6,887 nt of DNA. It comes from Spartobacteria bacterium (lineage in GTDB: Bacteria; Verrucomicrobiota; Verrucomicrobiia; Chthoniobacterales; UBA10450). The notes under the pieces were generated by a model. It was not told the DNA's origin and ran no database searches. It worked only from the letters and a program-made list of their open reading frames with translations. The translations under genes and the position numbers were made by a program. The DNA is taken from contig DMCG01000089.1 in assembly GCA_003445855.1 (NCBI GenBank), forward strand, positions 466 through 7,352, read 5' to 3'. Every line of letters starts with the position of its first letter. Positions within the stretch are counted from its first letter, which is position 1. Below are positions 5,742 to 6,887 of the stretch, in pieces.

Positions 5742-6842
5742 TCAGGACAACTTCACAAAGTATTTGCCGGGTAACTGCTTAACGAGATGCTTCAGTTCGA
5801 GGCGGAGGAGAGTAGAAGAGACGACTGCGCTTGGCAAATCGGATTTGGCGGCGATCTGATCGATGGGCGTTTCTGTCGAATCAATCGCTGCGTAAACGCG
5901 GCTCTCGTCTTTAGTAAGCGGCGGCAAGAGACGTGCCGCGGCTTCCGGAGATGGCTTTGTTTCCGGCAAAAGAATTTGCAGATCATCGAGAACATCACTC
6001 GCGTCCATGACGAGCTTCGCGCCTTGTTGAATAAGACGATTCGATCCCATCGCGCTCGGCGCGTTGATGTGGCCGGGAACAGCGTAAACCGAGCGTCCTT
6101 GCTCGAGCGCCTGGGACGCGGTGATCAACGCACCGCTGTTCAGCCCAGCTTCGACAACGAGAATCCCATGACTCCAACCAGCGATGATCCGATTGCGCAT
6201 CGGAAAAGTTTGACGGTCCGGTTCGATTTCCATGGAAAATTCCGAGACGATTGCGCCGTTGCCGTCACGAATCTTGTCAGCCAAGCCGCGATTCTCGGGC
6301 GGATAGAGCTTCGACAAACCCGATCCGATCACTGCGATAGTTCGCCCTTTCGCCGCCAATGCGCCCTGGTGCGCGGCCGTATCAATTCCACGCGCCAGAC
6401 CGCTGATCACCGTCAAGCCCGCGTAGGCCAGTTGGTAGGCCAGTTTCTTTGCCGACTCCGTGCCGTAATGCGTGGTGCGCCGCGCACCGATTATCCCAAT
6501 GGCGTGGTGATCGCGCTCCTGCAATTCACCCCAAACGTAGAGTACGATCGGCGGCGCGTGAATTTCGCGCAGCGATTTCGGGTAGGATGGCGATTCCTGT
6601 GTGATAACGCTCGCCCCAAACTCGCGGACGCGTTTCAGCTCCGCCGCAAGATCGACAATCGATTCCCAATTTGAAATTTGGTCGGCGACTTCGTTTCCAA
6701 TCCCTTCCACCATGCGAAGTTCGCTGCGCTTCGCGGCCAGTATGCGCGGGGAATCTTTGAAAACCTCCAGCAACTTCCGCAACCGCACCGGCCCCACAGT
6801 CGGCAGCATGTTAAGCGCGATGCAAGCTTCAGTCGCGTTCAT
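5742..6842 (-). CDS. dprA: DNA-processing protein DprA (DNA protecting protein)
   Basis: DprA binds incoming single-stranded DNA during transformation and loads RecA; it is also widespread in bacteria not known to be competent. At 366 residues it has the standard length and three parts. A helix-hairpin-helix/SAM-like N terminus covers about 1-70 (LPTVGPVRLRKLLE, MVEGIGNEVAD). The Rossmann-fold core at about 85-290 carries IGARR (118-122), SGLARGIDTAAH (147-158), GSGLSKLYPPEN (173-184), FPMRNRIIAG (213-222), SGALITA (236-242) and GSNRLIQQGAKL (266-277). A winged-helix C terminus covers about 305-366. ATG at 6842-6840 matches the normal N-terminal length; Met12 is an alternative but would cut the first helix. 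No Shine-Dalgarno is seen, and a hairpin repeat begins only 6 nt before the start codon. topB follows after 45 nt in the same direction. Confidence 0.97.
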   Translation of the reverse strand: MNATEACIALNMLPTVGPVRLRKLLEVFKDSPRILAAKRSELRMVEGIGNEVADQISNWESIVDLAAELKRVREFGASVITQESPSYPKSLREIHAPPIVLYVWGELQERDHHAIGIIGARRTTHYGTESAKKLAYQLAYAGLTVISGLARGIDTAAHQGALAAKGRTIAVIGSGLSKLYPPENRGLADKIRDGNGAIVSEFSMEIEPDRQTFPMRNRIIAGWSHGILVVEAGLNSGALITASQALEQGRSVYAVPGHINAPSAMGSNRLIQQGAKLVMDASDVLDDLQILLPETKPSPEAAARLLPPLTKDESRVYAAIDSTETPIDQIAAKSDLPSAVVSSTLLRLELKHLVKQLPGKYFVKLS

Positions 6843-6848
6843 GGATTA

Positions 6849-6887
6849 CTGTAGGGGACGACGCTGTCGTCCCTGGGAAGCCAACGG
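6849..6887. repeat. REPIN-like double-hairpin repeat, copy 3 (cut by window end)
   Basis: CTGTAG (6849-6854) is followed by a perfect hairpin, GGGACGAC, loop GCT, GTCGTCCC (6855-6873), a one-base spacer, and then GGGAAGCC, loop AAC and GG (6875-6887), the first part of a second hairpin. The window ends there. The pattern of the other copies predicts CTTCCC and then CTACAG just beyond. It lies directly upstream of dprA. Confidence 0.8.

Noticed and set aside
5787..6674. Long plus-strand open frame (295 codons) opposite dprA
   Set aside because: It lies entirely antisense to a gene with full family motifs, its translation is rich in Arg and has no recognisable domain, and such shadows are common in GC-rich codon use.

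Overview
The window is a compact, moderately GC-rich stretch of bacterial chromosome. Every gene I can support lies on the minus strand, so transcription runs from high to low coordinates. In that order it holds: dprA (5742-6842), a type IA topoisomerase of the TopB/topoisomerase III family (2910-5696), a detached, out-of-frame topoisomerase C-terminal repeat (2719-2880), nrdR (1937-2449), an unrecognised 187-residue gene (1387-1950), a HIT-family nucleotide-binding protein (1039-1377), and a threonine-dehydratase-like PLP enzyme cut off by the window edge (1-885). I see no tRNA, rRNA, CRISPR array, insertion sequence or transposase gene.

The genes are mostly housekeeping, so the host cannot be named from them with certainty. 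The zinc-finger-free TopB carrying Toprim-type C-terminal repeats, the weak Shine-Dalgarno sequences and the dispersed hairpin repeats are compatible with a soil Verrucomicrobiota-like bacterium. That is an inference of moderate to low confidence.

There are two likely transcription units and one single gene. dprA and topB are 45 nt apart and combine DNA uptake or recombination with topology functions. nrdR overlaps the 187-residue gene by 14 nt, and the HIT gene starts 9 nt after that gene ends. This second group looks like a small nucleotide-sensing operon: NrdR binds ATP/dATP through an ATP-cone, the middle protein shows an ATP-cone-like pattern by eye, and HIT proteins bind nucleotides. 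The dehydratase gene follows after a 153-nt gap with its own candidate promoter.

The most notable non-coding content is a family of intergenic elements, with two complete copies (965-1016 and 2599-2652) and one cut by the window end (6849-6887). Each begins with GTAG directly before an 8-bp, 3-nt-loop hairpin. Each full copy ends with a second such hairpin directly followed by CTAC, which is GTAG on the other strand. The stems differ between copies but mostly keep base pairing. This is the layout of a REP doublet (REPIN/BIME), which RAYT-type (TnpA-REP) transposases are known to recognise through GTAG plus a hairpin. The second notable signal is the coding remnant after topB, which points to past truncation or duplication of the topoisomerase tail. 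The 460-nt gap between topB and nrdR also holds a strong hairpin, a short heptamer repeat and a possible operator.
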